Shown one piece after another: positions 35,741 through 44,162 of a stretch of 47,337 bases of DNA. The notes below the pieces were generated by a model that saw only the letters and a list, made by a program, of their open reading frames with translations, had not been told where the DNA came from and did not search any database. Where the stretch lies: the NCBI GenBank assembly GCA_030682405.1, contig JAUXOF010000059.1:1-47337 (forward strand). Reading direction: 5' to 3'. How positions within the stretch are numbered: position 1 is the stretch's first letter; each line of letters starts with the position of its first letter. This stretch comes from Thermodesulfovibrionales bacterium. Its GTDB lineage: Bacteria > Nitrospirota > Thermodesulfovibrionia > Thermodesulfovibrionales > JdFR-86. A program made the translations under genes and the position numbers.

Positions 35741-36697
35741 ATGAAAAAAGTTTTAAACGTCATGTTAGCCGTTATGGTGATGGCGGGTCTGTCCAGTTGT
35801 GCTCCGGCTATGAAGGGCGCGGTCAAGGACGATACGACGCTTACCGATACGGCAAAAGAGCTTCCGGTGGGTTCCAGCGTGCAGGACTATAAGGGGCCGA
35901 AATTAAGAATAGGCATCGTCAGTTTTGAGAACAAGACCCCTTCCAAGACATTCGGCATAGGCGAGTCCGCCTCCGATATGCTCGGCACGATACTTCATAA
36001 GACAGGCCGCTTCATCATCATCTCCTCTCAGGACATGAAACATGTAATCGAACAGCAGAAGCTCGGGGCATCCGGCCTTGTGAACCCCGATACCGCCGCC
36101 CAGATGGGCCAGGTAATGGGACTTAACGCCATAGTCTCCGGTGCAATCACTGCATATTCCGAGGCCATGGAGGGGCAGGACTACGTACTCTATCAGGCAA
36201 AGGAGCAGGTCGCCCGCGTGACCGTTGACTACAGGATAGTTGACGCCACAACAGGCATGCAGATAATGGCGGACTCAGGCGCCGGCATCTACAGGAAAAA
36301 GACCAGTCAGGTGATGGGCATGGGGTCTAAGTCCACCTACGACACGGACCTCAGGGACGGGGCATTAAGGGACTCCCTTACAAAGTCTACGGTCAATATA
36401 CTGAAGCAGCTCGGCTCAAAGAAGTGGTCAGGCAGAATAGCCGCTGTGAAGGGGACCCAGATGTTCATCAATGCAGGCCAGAAATCCGGCCTTAACGTAG
36501 GCGACACCCTTGACGTGTTCAGGCCCGGAGAGGCTATAATAGACCCCGTAACAAGGGTCAATCTCGGCATGACAGAGGACCGGATAGGCGAAGTTAAAAT
36601 AATAAAAAATGACATGGGCGAGTCTGGAGACATGTCAATGGCAAATCCGGTAAGCGGAACCGGTTTCAAGTCAGGCGATATCGTCAGGTTTAAATAA
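35741..36697 (+). CDS. CsgG/HfaB-family outer-membrane lipoprotein
   Basis: The 318-aa protein has a lipoprotein signal (VMVMAGLSSC). It then carries the CsgG domain: RIGIVSFENKTPSKTFGIGESASDMLGTIL, GRFIIISSQDMKHVIEQQKLGASGL, MGLNAIVSGAITAYSE, and VARVTVDYRIVDATTGMQI. A C-terminal extension (about residues 225-318) looks like a small beta domain. CsgG forms a nonameric export pore for curli; HfaB is a holdfast-anchor relative. No curli subunit genes are here, so the substrate is unknown. AAGGAGG precedes the ATG. A terminator follows. Confidence 0.85.
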   Translation: MKKVLNVMLAVMVMAGLSSCAPAMKGAVKDDTTLTDTAKELPVGSSVQDYKGPKLRIGIVSFENKTPSKTFGIGESASDMLGTILHKTGRFIIISSQDMKHVIEQQKLGASGLVNPDTAAQMGQVMGLNAIVSGAITAYSEAMEGQDYVLYQAKEQVARVTVDYRIVDATTGMQIMADSGAGIYRKKTSQVMGMGSKSTYDTDLRDGALRDSLTKSTVNILKQLGSKKWSGRIAAVKGTQMFINAGQKSGLNVGDTLDVFRPGEAIIDPVTRVNLGMTEDRIGEVKIIKNDMGESGDMSMANPVSGTGFKSGDIVRFK

Positions 36698-36720
36698 CAG
36701 CGAGTTAAAAATTAAATAAA

Positions 36721-36757
36721 AAAAAGCACACCCCGGTCTTCCGGGGCGTGCTTTTTG
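36721..36757. terminator. Rho-independent terminator after the CsgG-like gene
   Basis: AAGCAC-A-CCCCGG and CCGGGG-C-GTGC form a GC-rich stem with a 4-nt loop followed by T5, preceded by an A-run. Confidence 0.85.
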
Positions 36758-36792
36758 CTTTTTGTGACAGGCTCGGGAAGGAGGCGGCGAAG

Positions 36793-37443
36793 ATGACGAA
36801 GCTCGGTGTCTTAGCATCAGGGAGGGGCTCGAATTTCCAGGCCATAATAAACGCCATTAATGCAGGGACGCTTAAGGCCTCTCTTGAGCTTCTAATAGTA
36901 GATAACCCATCCGCCTATGCTGTTGAGAGGGCAAAAAAACACGGGATTCCGCATCTTTACATGAACCCCAAGGACTTCGGCACACAGGACGGATTTTTCG
37001 CAGGGATTGCGGACGGGCTTAAGTCAAGGGGCGTGGAGCTTGTCGTGCTTGCCGGGTTCATGAGGATAGTGAGGAAACCCCTTTTGGATGCCTTCCCTAT
37101 GAGGGTTATGAACATCCATCCCGCGCTTCTGCCTTCCTTCCCCGGGCTTCACGGCCAGAGGCAGGCTGTTGATTACGGGGTGAGAATTTCGGGCTGCACC
37201 GTGCATTTTGTTGACGAGGGGATGGACACAGGGCCCGTAATAATACAGGCCGCAGTTCCGGTCATGCCGGATGACACGGAAGAAAGCCTATCGGAGCGCA
37301 TACTGGGGCTTGAGCATAAGATATTTCCCGAGGCCATAAGGCTTTTCTCCGAAGGCAGGCTTGAGGTTTCGGGGCGGAAGGTAAGGATTATTAATGCCTC
37401 TAAGGCTGTCCACGGGGTTATAGTCAACCCTCCGCTTTCATAA
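36793..37443 (+). CDS. purN: Phosphoribosylglycinamide formyltransferase
   Basis: The 216-aa enzyme transfers a formyl group from 10-formyl-THF to GAR in purine synthesis. LGVLASGRGSNFQAIINAI (phosphate loop), FMRIVRKPLLDAF, the catalytic MNIHPALLPSFPGLHGQRQAV with Asn and His, and HFVDEGMDTGPVIIQAAVPV with the conserved Asp are all present. The ATG at 36793 has GGAGG a suitable distance upstream; the frame extending to 36748 runs into the terminator and is not used. Confidence 0.95.
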   Translation: MTKLGVLASGRGSNFQAIINAINAGTLKASLELLIVDNPSAYAVERAKKHGIPHLYMNPKDFGTQDGFFAGIADGLKSRGVELVVLAGFMRIVRKPLLDAFPMRVMNIHPALLPSFPGLHGQRQAVDYGVRISGCTVHFVDEGMDTGPVIIQAAVPVMPDDTEESLSERILGLEHKIFPEAIRLFSEGRLEVSGRKVRIINASKAVHGVIVNPPLS

Positions 37444-37504
37444 ATATTGAAGACTCCTGAATTATAGGGTAATATACTCATAATATTTGTCATAGGTAAG
37501 AAGA

Positions 37505-38077
37505 TTGAGAATAGTAGCCGGCAGTTTAAAAGGTAGAAAGATTCCGGCAAAGGCCGCTGGGGCGTCTTTAAAGGGCGGCCTTTTAAGGCCGACGTGTTCA
37601 AAGGTCAGGGAGTCCATATTTAACATACTGGGGGAGAAGGTGAAGGACTCCGTATTTGTAGACCTTTATGCCGGCACAGGCGCGGTCGGCATTGAGGCTA
37701 TGAGCAGGAGGGCAAAGACGGTTTTTTTTGTAGAATCCGAAGGAAAGAGGGCGTCAGGGATAGAGGGTATGCTTTCGGGCTGCGGCTGCCGGCCAGGAGC
37801 GGTTATAGTAAGAAAGAAGGCGTCAGCCTTCATAAGGGATGCGCTCAGGGAAGGTTTCAGGGCTGATATAATATTCCTTGACCCTCCCTATTATTCGGAG
37901 GAGCTTGACAATACCCTGAACCTTTTATCCGACGGCAGGCTGCTTAAAGAGGGCGGCCTTGTCATGGCAGAGCATCATTCTAAAAAAATCCTCCCTGAGG
38001 AGACAGGAGCGCTTATGCGGAGAAAATCGTACAAGTACGGAGATACAAGCCTCACCCTTTACAAGGCCGGACGATGA
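37505..38077 (+). CDS. rsmD: 16S rRNA (guanine-966-N2)-methyltransferase
   Basis: The 190-aa SAM-dependent enzyme has the family opener RIVAGSLKGRKIP, RPTCSKVRESIFNIL, the SAM-binding VDLYAGTGAVGIEAMSRRA and the catalytic IIFLDPPYYSEEL. It starts with TTG. The next gene, coaD, overlaps its stop as ATGA; the rsmD-coaD order is widespread in bacteria. Confidence 0.94.
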   Translation: MRIVAGSLKGRKIPAKAAGASLKGGLLRPTCSKVRESIFNILGEKVKDSVFVDLYAGTGAVGIEAMSRRAKTVFFVESEGKRASGIEGMLSGCGCRPGAVIVRKKASAFIRDALREGFRADIIFLDPPYYSEELDNTLNLLSDGRLLKEGGLVMAEHHSKKILPEETGALMRRKSYKYGDTSLTLYKAGR

Positions 38078-38574
38078 AAAGGACGGCAATATATCCGGGC
38101 ACATTCGACCCTATGACGAACGGCCACATTGACCTCATCCAGAGGGGCCTTAGGATATTCGATACGGTTATCGTGGCAGTGGCCCCGAGCCCCAAGAAAC
38201 AGCCGCTTTTCAGCCTCGAAGAAAGGCTGAGGATGATTAAGGATGCGCTCAAAGGCTATAAGAGCGTCAGGGTAGAGGCATTCAACTGCCTCCTTGTAGA
38301 CTATGCCTCAAGCAGGAAGGGCATTGCCATTATCAGGGGCCTCAGGGCAGTTTCCGACTTTGAGTATGAACTTCAGATGGCGCTGATGAACAGGCGTCTG
38401 AGCCACGACATAGAGACGGTCTTCATGATGCCGTCCGAGGAATACACCTTCCTGACCGCAACGATGGTAAAAGAGGTGGCCTCTTTCGGGGGACCTGTCA
38501 ACGGTCTTGTCCCTGAGAGCGTCGCGACCGCCCTTGCCGAGAAGTTCGGGAAAACAGGGAACAACGCGGAGTAG
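38074..38574 (+). CDS. coaD: Phosphopantetheine adenylyltransferase
   Basis: The 166-aa nucleotidyltransferase makes dephospho-CoA from ATP and 4'-phosphopantetheine. TAIYPGTFDPMTNGHIDLIQR carries the TxGH site. IIRGLRAVSDFEYELQMALMNRRL, FMMPSEEYTFLTATMVKEVA and GLVPESVATAL complete the family pattern. The usual ISSTxVRE motif is replaced by LTATMVKE, as in many non-enteric enzymes. Confidence 0.96.
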   Translation: MKRTAIYPGTFDPMTNGHIDLIQRGLRIFDTVIVAVAPSPKKQPLFSLEERLRMIKDALKGYKSVRVEAFNCLLVDYASSRKGIAIIRGLRAVSDFEYELQMALMNRRLSHDIETVFMMPSEEYTFLTATMVKEVASFGGPVNGLVPESVATALAEKFGKTGNNAE

Positions 38575-38583
38575 GTCCCTTTA

Positions 38584-39435
38584 ATGGGCTATCTCTACAT
38601 AGTCTCTGCAATCCTGCTCTGGAGTTCTCTGGGTGTGGTTGTAAGGCTTTCAGGCGTCCCTGTGCATGTCCTCATATTTTATTCCAACGGCATATCCGTG
38701 CTCATCTTGAGCGTGCTGCTTGCCAAGAAAAAATACCGCTTGGAATTTTTAAAAGGGAATACCGGCTATCTGTTGTTTTTAGGCCCGCTGACTCTTCTTA
38801 ACACATCCTCGTTTTTTTACGCCTTTAAAAACACGACCATAGCCAATGCGATTTTCACGCACTATATCGCGCCTGTCGTGGTTGCGTTCCTTGCCCCGCT
38901 TTTTCTGAGGGAACGGCTTACCTTAAGGGTTCTGTTTTCAATAGCAGTCGCAAGCGCGGGGCTCTGGATTCTGCTCGGAATGAACCTTGGGGAATTGCTT
39001 ACGTGCTGGAAGGAGCCGGACAGGGATACCGTGGGGATTTTGTCAGGCCTTTTCTCAGGCGTTACCTATGCGTTCTTGATAATAGCGGTAAGGGTTTATG
39101 CCCAGAGATACAACCCCCTTGTGCTCTGCCTTGCCCAGAACATTGTGATAAGCCTCATTCTGATGCCTTTTGTGAGGGTATTTCCGGTAGACGCCCTGTG
39201 GAGCTTTATTATTGTAGGCGTGGTGCACTCCACAATAGCCCCGGTGCTTTATTTCAGGGGGATGAGCGAGGTAAGCGCCACGAGGACCGCGATACTGGGC
39301 TATATAGAGCCTGTGGGCGCAATAATATTTGCCGTGATTTTCCTAAAGGAGTACCCTGAGGGGGGGGCCGTCCTCGGGGGCGCCCTCATAATACTTTCCG
39401 GGTATATGACCTTGAAAGAGAAAAAGCATTCCTGA
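38584..39435 (+). CDS. EamA-family (DMT) transporter
   Basis: The 283-aa protein has about ten hydrophobic helices in two homologous halves, starting YIVSAILLWSSLGVVVRL. The second half contains GILSGLFSGVTYAFLIIAVR and ends SATRTAILGYIEPVGAIIFAVIFLKEY, the hallmark of EamA domains. These are metabolite exporters or importers; the substrate cannot be told. It follows coaD by 9 nt. Confidence 0.88.
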   Translation: MGYLYIVSAILLWSSLGVVVRLSGVPVHVLIFYSNGISVLILSVLLAKKKYRLEFLKGNTGYLLFLGPLTLLNTSSFFYAFKNTTIANAIFTHYIAPVVVAFLAPLFLRERLTLRVLFSIAVASAGLWILLGMNLGELLTCWKEPDRDTVGILSGLFSGVTYAFLIIAVRVYAQRYNPLVLCLAQNIVISLILMPFVRVFPVDALWSFIIVGVVHSTIAPVLYFRGMSEVSATRTAILGYIEPVGAIIFAVIFLKEYPEGGAVLGGALIILSGYMTLKEKKHS

Positions 39436-39515
39436 CCGGACGGCCCTGAAATTCGTTTGAATCTATTCCAAGTTTTACTTTATCCACTGTAATTTTCCTT
39501 TCCCGCTCATTACCA

Positions 39516-39995
39516 TCAAAAAAGCTTCTTATAATTCGGAGAACGTACTATGCCGTCATCATAACCCAAATTTCCATACTCTTCTAAAGGCGAATAGAAA
39601 TATTCAGCCTGTATGTGTCTTACATATTCTTTGCCAAACTGTTTGTCTACAGCACTTTTCAGACTTGAGTTTATAAACTTTTGTAGTTTATCTGCGGTTG
39701 CCCAATCAGCTTTTGAAAAGACAAAAATCCAGACTATTGCATAATCACCTAATTGACCGCCTCTCGTTGTTGCGGGAATCATTTTTGATAAGGTGTTATT
39801 TTTTCTTGCGGTTCTGAATTCGGATATCAATGTTTTTAGCTGCTCCGCAGGCGTATTTTTCGGCACAAGAATAGCTAAAACAGTTTTATCTTGAGCAACA
39901 ACTTGAAACTTTGGAATGCTTGAGGCTGCAAAAGACGACTGCACCAAGGCCAAGCAGAACAAGAATAATAAGATTGGTGAAAAGTATTTTTTCAT
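39516..39995 (-). CDS. Secreted protein of unknown function
   Basis: The 159-aa product has a clear Sec signal (SPILLFLFCLALVQSSFAAS, predicted cleavage after FAA). The mature part is small, rich in Lys and aromatic residues, with VVAQDKTVLAILVPKNTPAEQLKTLI and IVWIFVFSKADWATADKLQKFI. There is no cysteine in it, so no disulfide or lipid anchor. Base composition is more AT-rich than its neighbours, hinting at transfer. I do not recognise a family. It is convergent with the EamA gene. Confidence 0.7.
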   Translation of the reverse strand: MKKYFSPILLFLFCLALVQSSFAASSIPKFQVVAQDKTVLAILVPKNTPAEQLKTLISEFRTARKNNTLSKMIPATTRGGQLGDYAIVWIFVFSKADWATADKLQKFINSSLKSAVDKQFGKEYVRHIQAEYFYSPLEEYGNLGYDDGIVRSPNYKKLF

Positions 39996-40060
39996 TACTT
40001 CCTCCTTTTCTCAAAGCGGATTATTGGCCCCATGCGGGGGATTAATGTCCCAAAATGGGG

Positions 40061-40156
40061 TCAGCGCCCATTTTTCCCCTCTTTTGCGGGCCTTCCCCTC
40101 CTGAGTGCCATGAGCTGCCTGTCGAGAAACGCCTCTATCCGCCCCGTCTGTATCAA
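40061..40156 (-). pseudogene. Possible 31-codon remnant
   Basis: From a TTG at 40156 the minus strand reads LIQTGRIEAFLDRQLMALRR then GRPAKEGKNGR and stop. The sequence looks like a helical, basic protein fragment, but there is no clear ribosome site or family. Confidence 0.2.
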
Positions 40157-40257
40157 AATCTTCTAATGCTTCAAGGATAGAAGTTTTTCCTCACCTGTAT
40201 TTTACCTATATTGACCGGAGAAGGGAAGAACTGTAAAGCCGGACGCGCGGGTCATGG

Positions 40258-40300
40258 ACTGTCCTCATTTGACTGAACCGGTTCGGGTAGACGAGTTCAG
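40258..40300 (-). repeat. Third partial copy of the transposase-like repeat
   Basis: On the minus strand this encodes ELVYPNRFSQMRT, matching ELVNPNWFRQTRT of copy 1 (11456-11496). It is preceded by a related LYHRG segment. Elsewhere in 39996-40445 I see only short palindromes (CCCCATGCGGGG at 40029) and the remnant at 40061-40156. Confidence 0.55.
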
Positions 40301-40445
40301 TCCCCCTGTGATACAGGATAACCCTCAGGCAAGACAGTATCTTAGCCGCATCGCCTGGGCTGATTAGATTATCTAAGGCATTTCTTTTAGGGGCGGCAGA
40401 ACTCTCCGCCGCCCCTTTCAGCCCGCATTCTGTTATCATAAGACT

Positions 40446-41033
40446 ATGGGAGAGCAGACCCTGTTTCAGCCCCTCACAAGAGGGGACAGGCTTTCGGTGA
40501 TAATCTACAGGGCGGGCATTGCGGCCTCGACCCTTGCCGTCGTTGCGGCTGCCTACGCGCTTTTTAATTCCATGCATTCAGCGGCTTCTGTAAACACTCT
40601 GCTCGTTGCGCTCTCTATATCAGTCGGGGCAAGCGTGTTTTCCATACACCTTTATGTGGGCAGTTTTAAAAAGACGCTTAAAAGGCTTTATTATTTCTCA
40701 ACAGCCGCAGTCCTTGTGCTTTTTGTGGTGGGAGGCGGAAATGCCTTTGAGGCATTGACAACAAAGCCCCAGAGCTTCCTGCTCCTCATCCCCTTATCAG
40801 GCTGTCTCGGTTTCATAGCCGCAAAGGAGGCGTTCTGTTTCAAGCTCCTTGAGGGCTACATCCTTGCCCTTTTCATGCCTCTTTACACCATTGCCCTGTC
40901 AACAGGCGCGGTGCCGTTGAAATCAGCATCCTACGGGCTTATTGCGATAGCCGCCTTGCTCGTTATTTTTACACTGAGGAAGGTCTCCATGCCGCTTCAT
41001 TACGACATAGGGGACAAATCAGCCTATCGCTGA
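40446..41033 (+). CDS. DUF2301-like integral membrane protein
   Basis: The 195-aa protein has five or six membrane helices (AGIAASTLAVVAAAYALF; TLLVALSISVGASVFSIHLYV; YYFSTAAVLVLFVVGGG; FLLLIPLSGCLGFIAAKEAF; GYILALFMPLYTIALSTG). The motif CLGFIAAKEAFCFKLLEGY fits DUF2301, a family of unknown function known from cyanobacteria and other bacteria. It is a single gene, nearly end to end with the convergent release-factor-like gene (7 nt apart). Confidence 0.62.
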   Translation: MGEQTLFQPLTRGDRLSVIIYRAGIAASTLAVVAAAYALFNSMHSAASVNTLLVALSISVGASVFSIHLYVGSFKKTLKRLYYFSTAAVLVLFVVGGGNAFEALTTKPQSFLLLIPLSGCLGFIAAKEAFCFKLLEGYILALFMPLYTIALSTGAVPLKSASYGLIAIAALLVIFTLRKVSMPLHYDIGDKSAYR

Positions 41034-41040
41034 GCCGGGC

Positions 41041-41457
41041 TTAGATGCTGTTTTCGCCGGAGAGCCGCGAGCGGAGCTTTTTCTTTTCCGAGACAATCCT
41101 CTTTTCGGCAAGAATCTTCTCCTTGGCCCTCTTGGAGCGCTTCCTCTTCTGCCGGCGGAGCTTCTCTATCCTCTGCCTCTCCGCGCTCTCTTTGCCCTTG
41201 AGCAGTGTCTCTATTTTCCGGATAAGAATCACCCTCGCCTTGTAGCGGTTCAGGGCCTGAGAGCGCTCCTCGTGGCATTTGACCTCTATGCCCGTGGGGA
41301 TGTGCTTCAGATATACGCATGTGGAGGTCTTGTTGACGTTCTGCCCGCCCTTGCCTCCTGAGCGGATAAATGACTCCTCTATGTCCTCCTTGCGGACTTT
41401 CAAGGCGCTCATCTTTTCGGAGAGTTCTTTCTTTTTAGCCGGGCTTACGGGAAACAT
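41041..41457 (-). CDS. GGQ-domain peptide-chain-release-factor-like protein
   Basis: The 138-aa protein is a stand-alone RF-1 domain: ESFIRSGGKGGQNVNKTSTCVYLKHIPTGIEVKCHEERSQ in two parts, including the catalytic GGQ that triggers peptidyl-tRNA hydrolysis. The C-terminal 60 residues are extremely Lys/Arg-rich, like the ribosome-binding tail of ArfB/ICT1-type rescue factors. There is no codon-recognition domain, so ribosome rescue is the likely role. TATAAT lies 8 nt before the ATG with AGGA between. Confidence 0.85.
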   Translation of the reverse strand: MFPVSPAKKKELSEKMSALKVRKEDIEESFIRSGGKGGQNVNKTSTCVYLKHIPTGIEVKCHEERSQALNRYKARVILIRKIETLLKGKESAERQRIEKLRRQKRKRSKRAKEKILAEKRIVSEKKKLRSRLSGENSI

Positions 41458-41465
41458 TCCTATGA

Positions 41466-41471
41466 ATTATA
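41466..41471 (-). promoter_or_regulatory. -10 box close to the release-factor-like start
   Basis: A perfect TATAAT on the minus strand ends 8 nt before the ATG. The transcript would start 1-2 nt before the start codon. No good -35 hexamer is visible at 16-18 bp. Confidence 0.4.
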
Positions 41472-41603
41472 CTATAACATCAGACCCTCAAGTGCGAGAA
41501 CCATGCCCTGAGAAGAAAGAGGCAATTCTGTTTCTTGATTTTTTGTGCAGGGTTTAATAGAATTAAGGCGACGGTAACCCCTTAGGGGCATAAAGGAGGC
41601 AGA

Positions 41604-42035
41604 TTGAAAATTCTTGTTATACACGGCCCGAACCTCAACCTCTTAGGCAAAAGGGAGACTGATATTTACGGCACCCTTACCCTTGCCCAGATAGACGACA
41701 AAATAAAGGCCCTTGCGTCCGAACTCGGGCTGAAGGTCGCTGCGGCACAGTCAAACAGCGAGTCCGAGATAATAGGGCTCATCCAGAATAGCGACTATGA
41801 CCTGCTGATAATAAACCCCGCTGCATTCACCCACACGAGCATTTCCATAAGGGATGCGATATCGGCTGTGGGCAAGCCCGCGATTGAGGTGCATCTGTCC
41901 AACATCCACAGGCGTGAGGAGTTCAGGAGAAAGTCCATTACCGCGGAGGTCTCCCTCGGACAGATAAGCGGCTTCGGGGCGGAGAGCTATCTTTTGGCCC
42001 TGAGGGCCGCAAAGACCTATCTTTCCGGGAATTAA
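41604..42035 (+). CDS. aroQ: Type II 3-dehydroquinate dehydratase
   Basis: The 143-aa enzyme dehydrates 3-dehydroquinate in the shikimate pathway. [21 protein letters not shown] carries the flexible loop with the catalytic Arg and Tyr; [30 protein letters not shown] and [18 protein letters not shown] supply the Asn, His and Arg sites. It starts with TTG; AAGGAGG lies about 6 nt upstream. It is the first gene of a run continuing with pepP, efp, accB, accC and thiE. ACCCCTTAGGGG just before it is another short GC-rich palindrome. Confidence 0.95.
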   Translation: MKILVIHGPNLNLLGKRETDIYGTLTLAQIDDKIKALASELGLKVAAAQSNSESEIIGLIQNSDYDLLIINPAAFTHTSISIRDAISAVGKPAIEVHLSNIHRREEFRRKSITAEVSLGQISGFGAESYLLALRAAKTYLSGN

Positions 42036-42043
42036 TCCGTTTG

Positions 42044-43141
42044 ATGCCTGTGTCCCTTAAACCCGCGCCCCTGTCTTTTTATGAAAAAAGGCTTCGGTCC
42101 CTAATCCGGCTGCTCGGCCCCTCCGAAGGCCTTCTGGTCACAAGCATGACAAACGTCCGCTACCTTTCGGGCTTCACAGGCTCATCGGGGTTCCTTCTTA
42201 TCGCAAAAGCGGGAATGGCCTTTGCAACTGATTTCAGGTACAAGGAGCAGGCCGGAAAAGAGGTTTCAGGATGGGATATCGTCATGGAAAAAAACAGGAT
42301 GGACACTCTAAAGAGGCTTTCAAGGAGGTTCGGACTTAAATGCCTCAGGTTTGAGCCGGCTGTTCCGTATGAGTTCTGGGGCAGGCTTAAGGCCCTCGGG
42401 CTTGAGCTGAGGCCCGCAAGGGCCGCGGTAGAAAGACTCAGGGAGAAGAAGGATTCCTTGGAGATGGATTCCATTAAAGAGGCCGTAAGGCGCGCCGAGT
42501 CTGCGTTTCTGGATGTGCTGCCGTATATAAGAACCGGGGCCAGTGAAATATCAATAGCCCTGCGGCTTGAGGAGGCCCTTAAGAAAAAGGGCTCTAACCT
42601 CATCCCATTTGGTATAATAGTGGCATCAGGGCCGAACTCCGCAATGCCCCATGCGAGGGCGACGGAGCGGAGGCTTGCACCCGGCGACCTTGTTGTCGTG
42701 GACTGGGGCGGCGAGGCCGGCGGATATTTTTCAGACATGACAAGGACACTGCTTGTAAAAGGCCCCATGGCCGGGAAAAAGCGCGAGATTTACGGCATTG
42801 TCCTTGAGGCGCAGAGGAAGGCGATTTCAGCCGTCTCATGCGGCGTCCCGGCAAGGGAGATTGACAATTCTGCCAGAGATATTATAAAAAGAGCAGGTTA
42901 CGGGAGCTTCTTCGGCCACGGCGTCGGCCACGGCGTCGGCCTTGAGGTGCATGAAAGGCCCGGCATATCGGGTAAGGCGCGGGGGCGCATTGAAGAGGCC
43001 ATGGTCTTCACTATAGAGCCCGGCATATATGTTCCGGGGCTCGGAGGGGTAAGGATAGAAGACATGGTGGTTGTAAGGAAAAAGGGGGCAGGTCTCTTGA
43101 CAACGCTGCCTCGTGGGTTGAAAATAGTAAGTCCCAAGTAA
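42044..43141 (+). CDS. pepP: Xaa-Pro aminopeptidase (M24 family)
   Basis: The 365-aa metallopeptidase has an N-terminal creatinase-like domain (MTNVRYLSGFTGSSGFLLI) and a pita-bread C-terminal domain with all five metal ligands: Asp in VVVDWGG, Asp in YFSDMTRT, His in GHGVGHGVGLEVHE, Glu in FTIEPGIY and Glu in RIEDMVV. It removes N-terminal residues preceding proline. A TTG one codon upstream (42041) is an alternative start; no strong ribosome site decides. The pepP-efp order is common. Confidence 0.92.
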   Translation: MPVSLKPAPLSFYEKRLRSLIRLLGPSEGLLVTSMTNVRYLSGFTGSSGFLLIAKAGMAFATDFRYKEQAGKEVSGWDIVMEKNRMDTLKRLSRRFGLKCLRFEPAVPYEFWGRLKALGLELRPARAAVERLREKKDSLEMDSIKEAVRRAESAFLDVLPYIRTGASEISIALRLEEALKKKGSNLIPFGIIVASGPNSAMPHARATERRLAPGDLVVVDWGGEAGGYFSDMTRTLLVKGPMAGKKREIYGIVLEAQRKAISAVSCGVPAREIDNSARDIIKRAGYGSFFGHGVGHGVGLEVHERPGISGKARGRIEEAMVFTIEPGIYVPGLGGVRIEDMVVVRKKGAGLLTTLPRGLKIVSPK

Positions 43142-43167
43142 TTCAGGTCTTAGGCAGAGGGGGTATT

Positions 43168-43728
43168 TTGATTGCTACATCGGATTTCAGAAGGGGCGCA
43201 AAAATAGAGTACAAGGGCGAGCCCTGTGAAATAGTGGAATTCCAGCACGTCAAGATGGGAAGGGGAGGCGCTATTGTAAGGACCAAGCTGAAGAGCCTGA
43301 TTACAGGCTCGGTGCTTGAGGACACGTTCCGCTCAGGGGAGAAGTTCGAGTCCCCCCAGCTTGAGGAAAAACAGATGCAGCACCTTTACGAGCAGGACGA
43401 CCTCTACTATTTCATGGACACGGAGTCATACGAGCAGGTCTCTCTGGACGAGAAGCATATAGGCGACTCAAGGCAATACCTTAAGGAGAATACCGTAGTA
43501 AGCATCCTTTACTACAAAGAAAGACCTATTGCCGTTGCACTGCCGACGTTTGTAGAGCTTATGGTCAAGGAGACGGAGCCGGGCTTCAAAGGGGATACGG
43601 CCTCAGGCGGGGCCAAGCCTGCCGTTTTGGAGACAGGGGCTTCGGTGAGGGTGCCCTTTCACATAAACAAAGGGGATACCGTAAAGGTCGACACAAGGAC
43701 CGGAGAGTACATAGAAAGGGTGAAGTGA
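43168..43728 (+). CDS. efp: Elongation factor P
   Basis: The 186-aa protein has the three EF-P beta barrels: IEYKGEPCEIVEFQHVKMGRGGA, MQHLYEQDDLYYFMDTESYEQ and a C-terminal VRVPFHINKGDTVKVDTRTGEYIERVK. EF-P relieves ribosome stalling at polyproline. The loop residue that is modified in many bacteria is Arg32 (KMGRGGA) rather than Lys. EpmA/B-type lysylation is therefore not expected; whether Arg is rhamnosylated (EarP) or unmodified cannot be told. It starts with TTG after GGGGG. Confidence 0.96.
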   Translation: MIATSDFRRGAKIEYKGEPCEIVEFQHVKMGRGGAIVRTKLKSLITGSVLEDTFRSGEKFESPQLEEKQMQHLYEQDDLYYFMDTESYEQVSLDEKHIGDSRQYLKENTVVSILYYKERPIAVALPTFVELMVKETEPGFKGDTASGGAKPAVLETGASVRVPFHINKGDTVKVDTRTGEYIERVK

Positions 43729-44159
43729 TGGAAATTGACGATATTAAGGGGCTTATAGAACTTCTCAGGGATACGGACGTCACAGAGGTTCAGATAGAGA
43801 AAAACGGCACAAAGATAAAGATAAAAAGGGAAAGGCTGCTGACAACCATTGAGATGCCCAAGAAGCTCATCCATCAGGAGGCCGCTTCCGCGGTTGAGGC
43901 CGAGGCCGATACGCAGCACCTTATCACCGTAACCGCGCCCCTTGTGGGCACGTTCTTCAGGTCGTCTTCGCCGGATTCCCCGCCGTTTGTGGAGGCCGGG
44001 GCGAGGGTAAGGAAGGGACAGGTCATCTGCATCATAGAGGCCATGAAGCTCATGAACGAGATAGAGTCCGAGGTGGACGGCGTGATAGTCAGGGCGCTTG
44101 TGGAAAACTCCCAGCCCGTGGAGTACGGCGAGCCGCTTTTCATCATCGAGCCGGTGTAG
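43728..44159 (+). CDS. accB: Biotin carboxyl carrier protein of acetyl-CoA carboxylase
   Basis: The 143-aa protein has an N-terminal helical region (EIDDIKGLIELLRDTDVTEV), an Ala/Glu linker and a C-terminal biotinyl domain. The biotin site is EAMKLMNE with Lys107. APLVGTFFRSSSPDSPPFVE is the typical AccB thumb region. The ATG overlaps the efp stop as TGATG. It is followed by accC, its partner in malonyl-CoA synthesis. Confidence 0.96.
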   Translation: MEIDDIKGLIELLRDTDVTEVQIEKNGTKIKIKRERLLTTIEMPKKLIHQEAASAVEAEADTQHLITVTAPLVGTFFRSSSPDSPPFVEAGARVRKGQVICIIEAMKLMNEIESEVDGVIVRALVENSQPVEYGEPLFIIEPV

Positions 44160-44162
44160 GAA

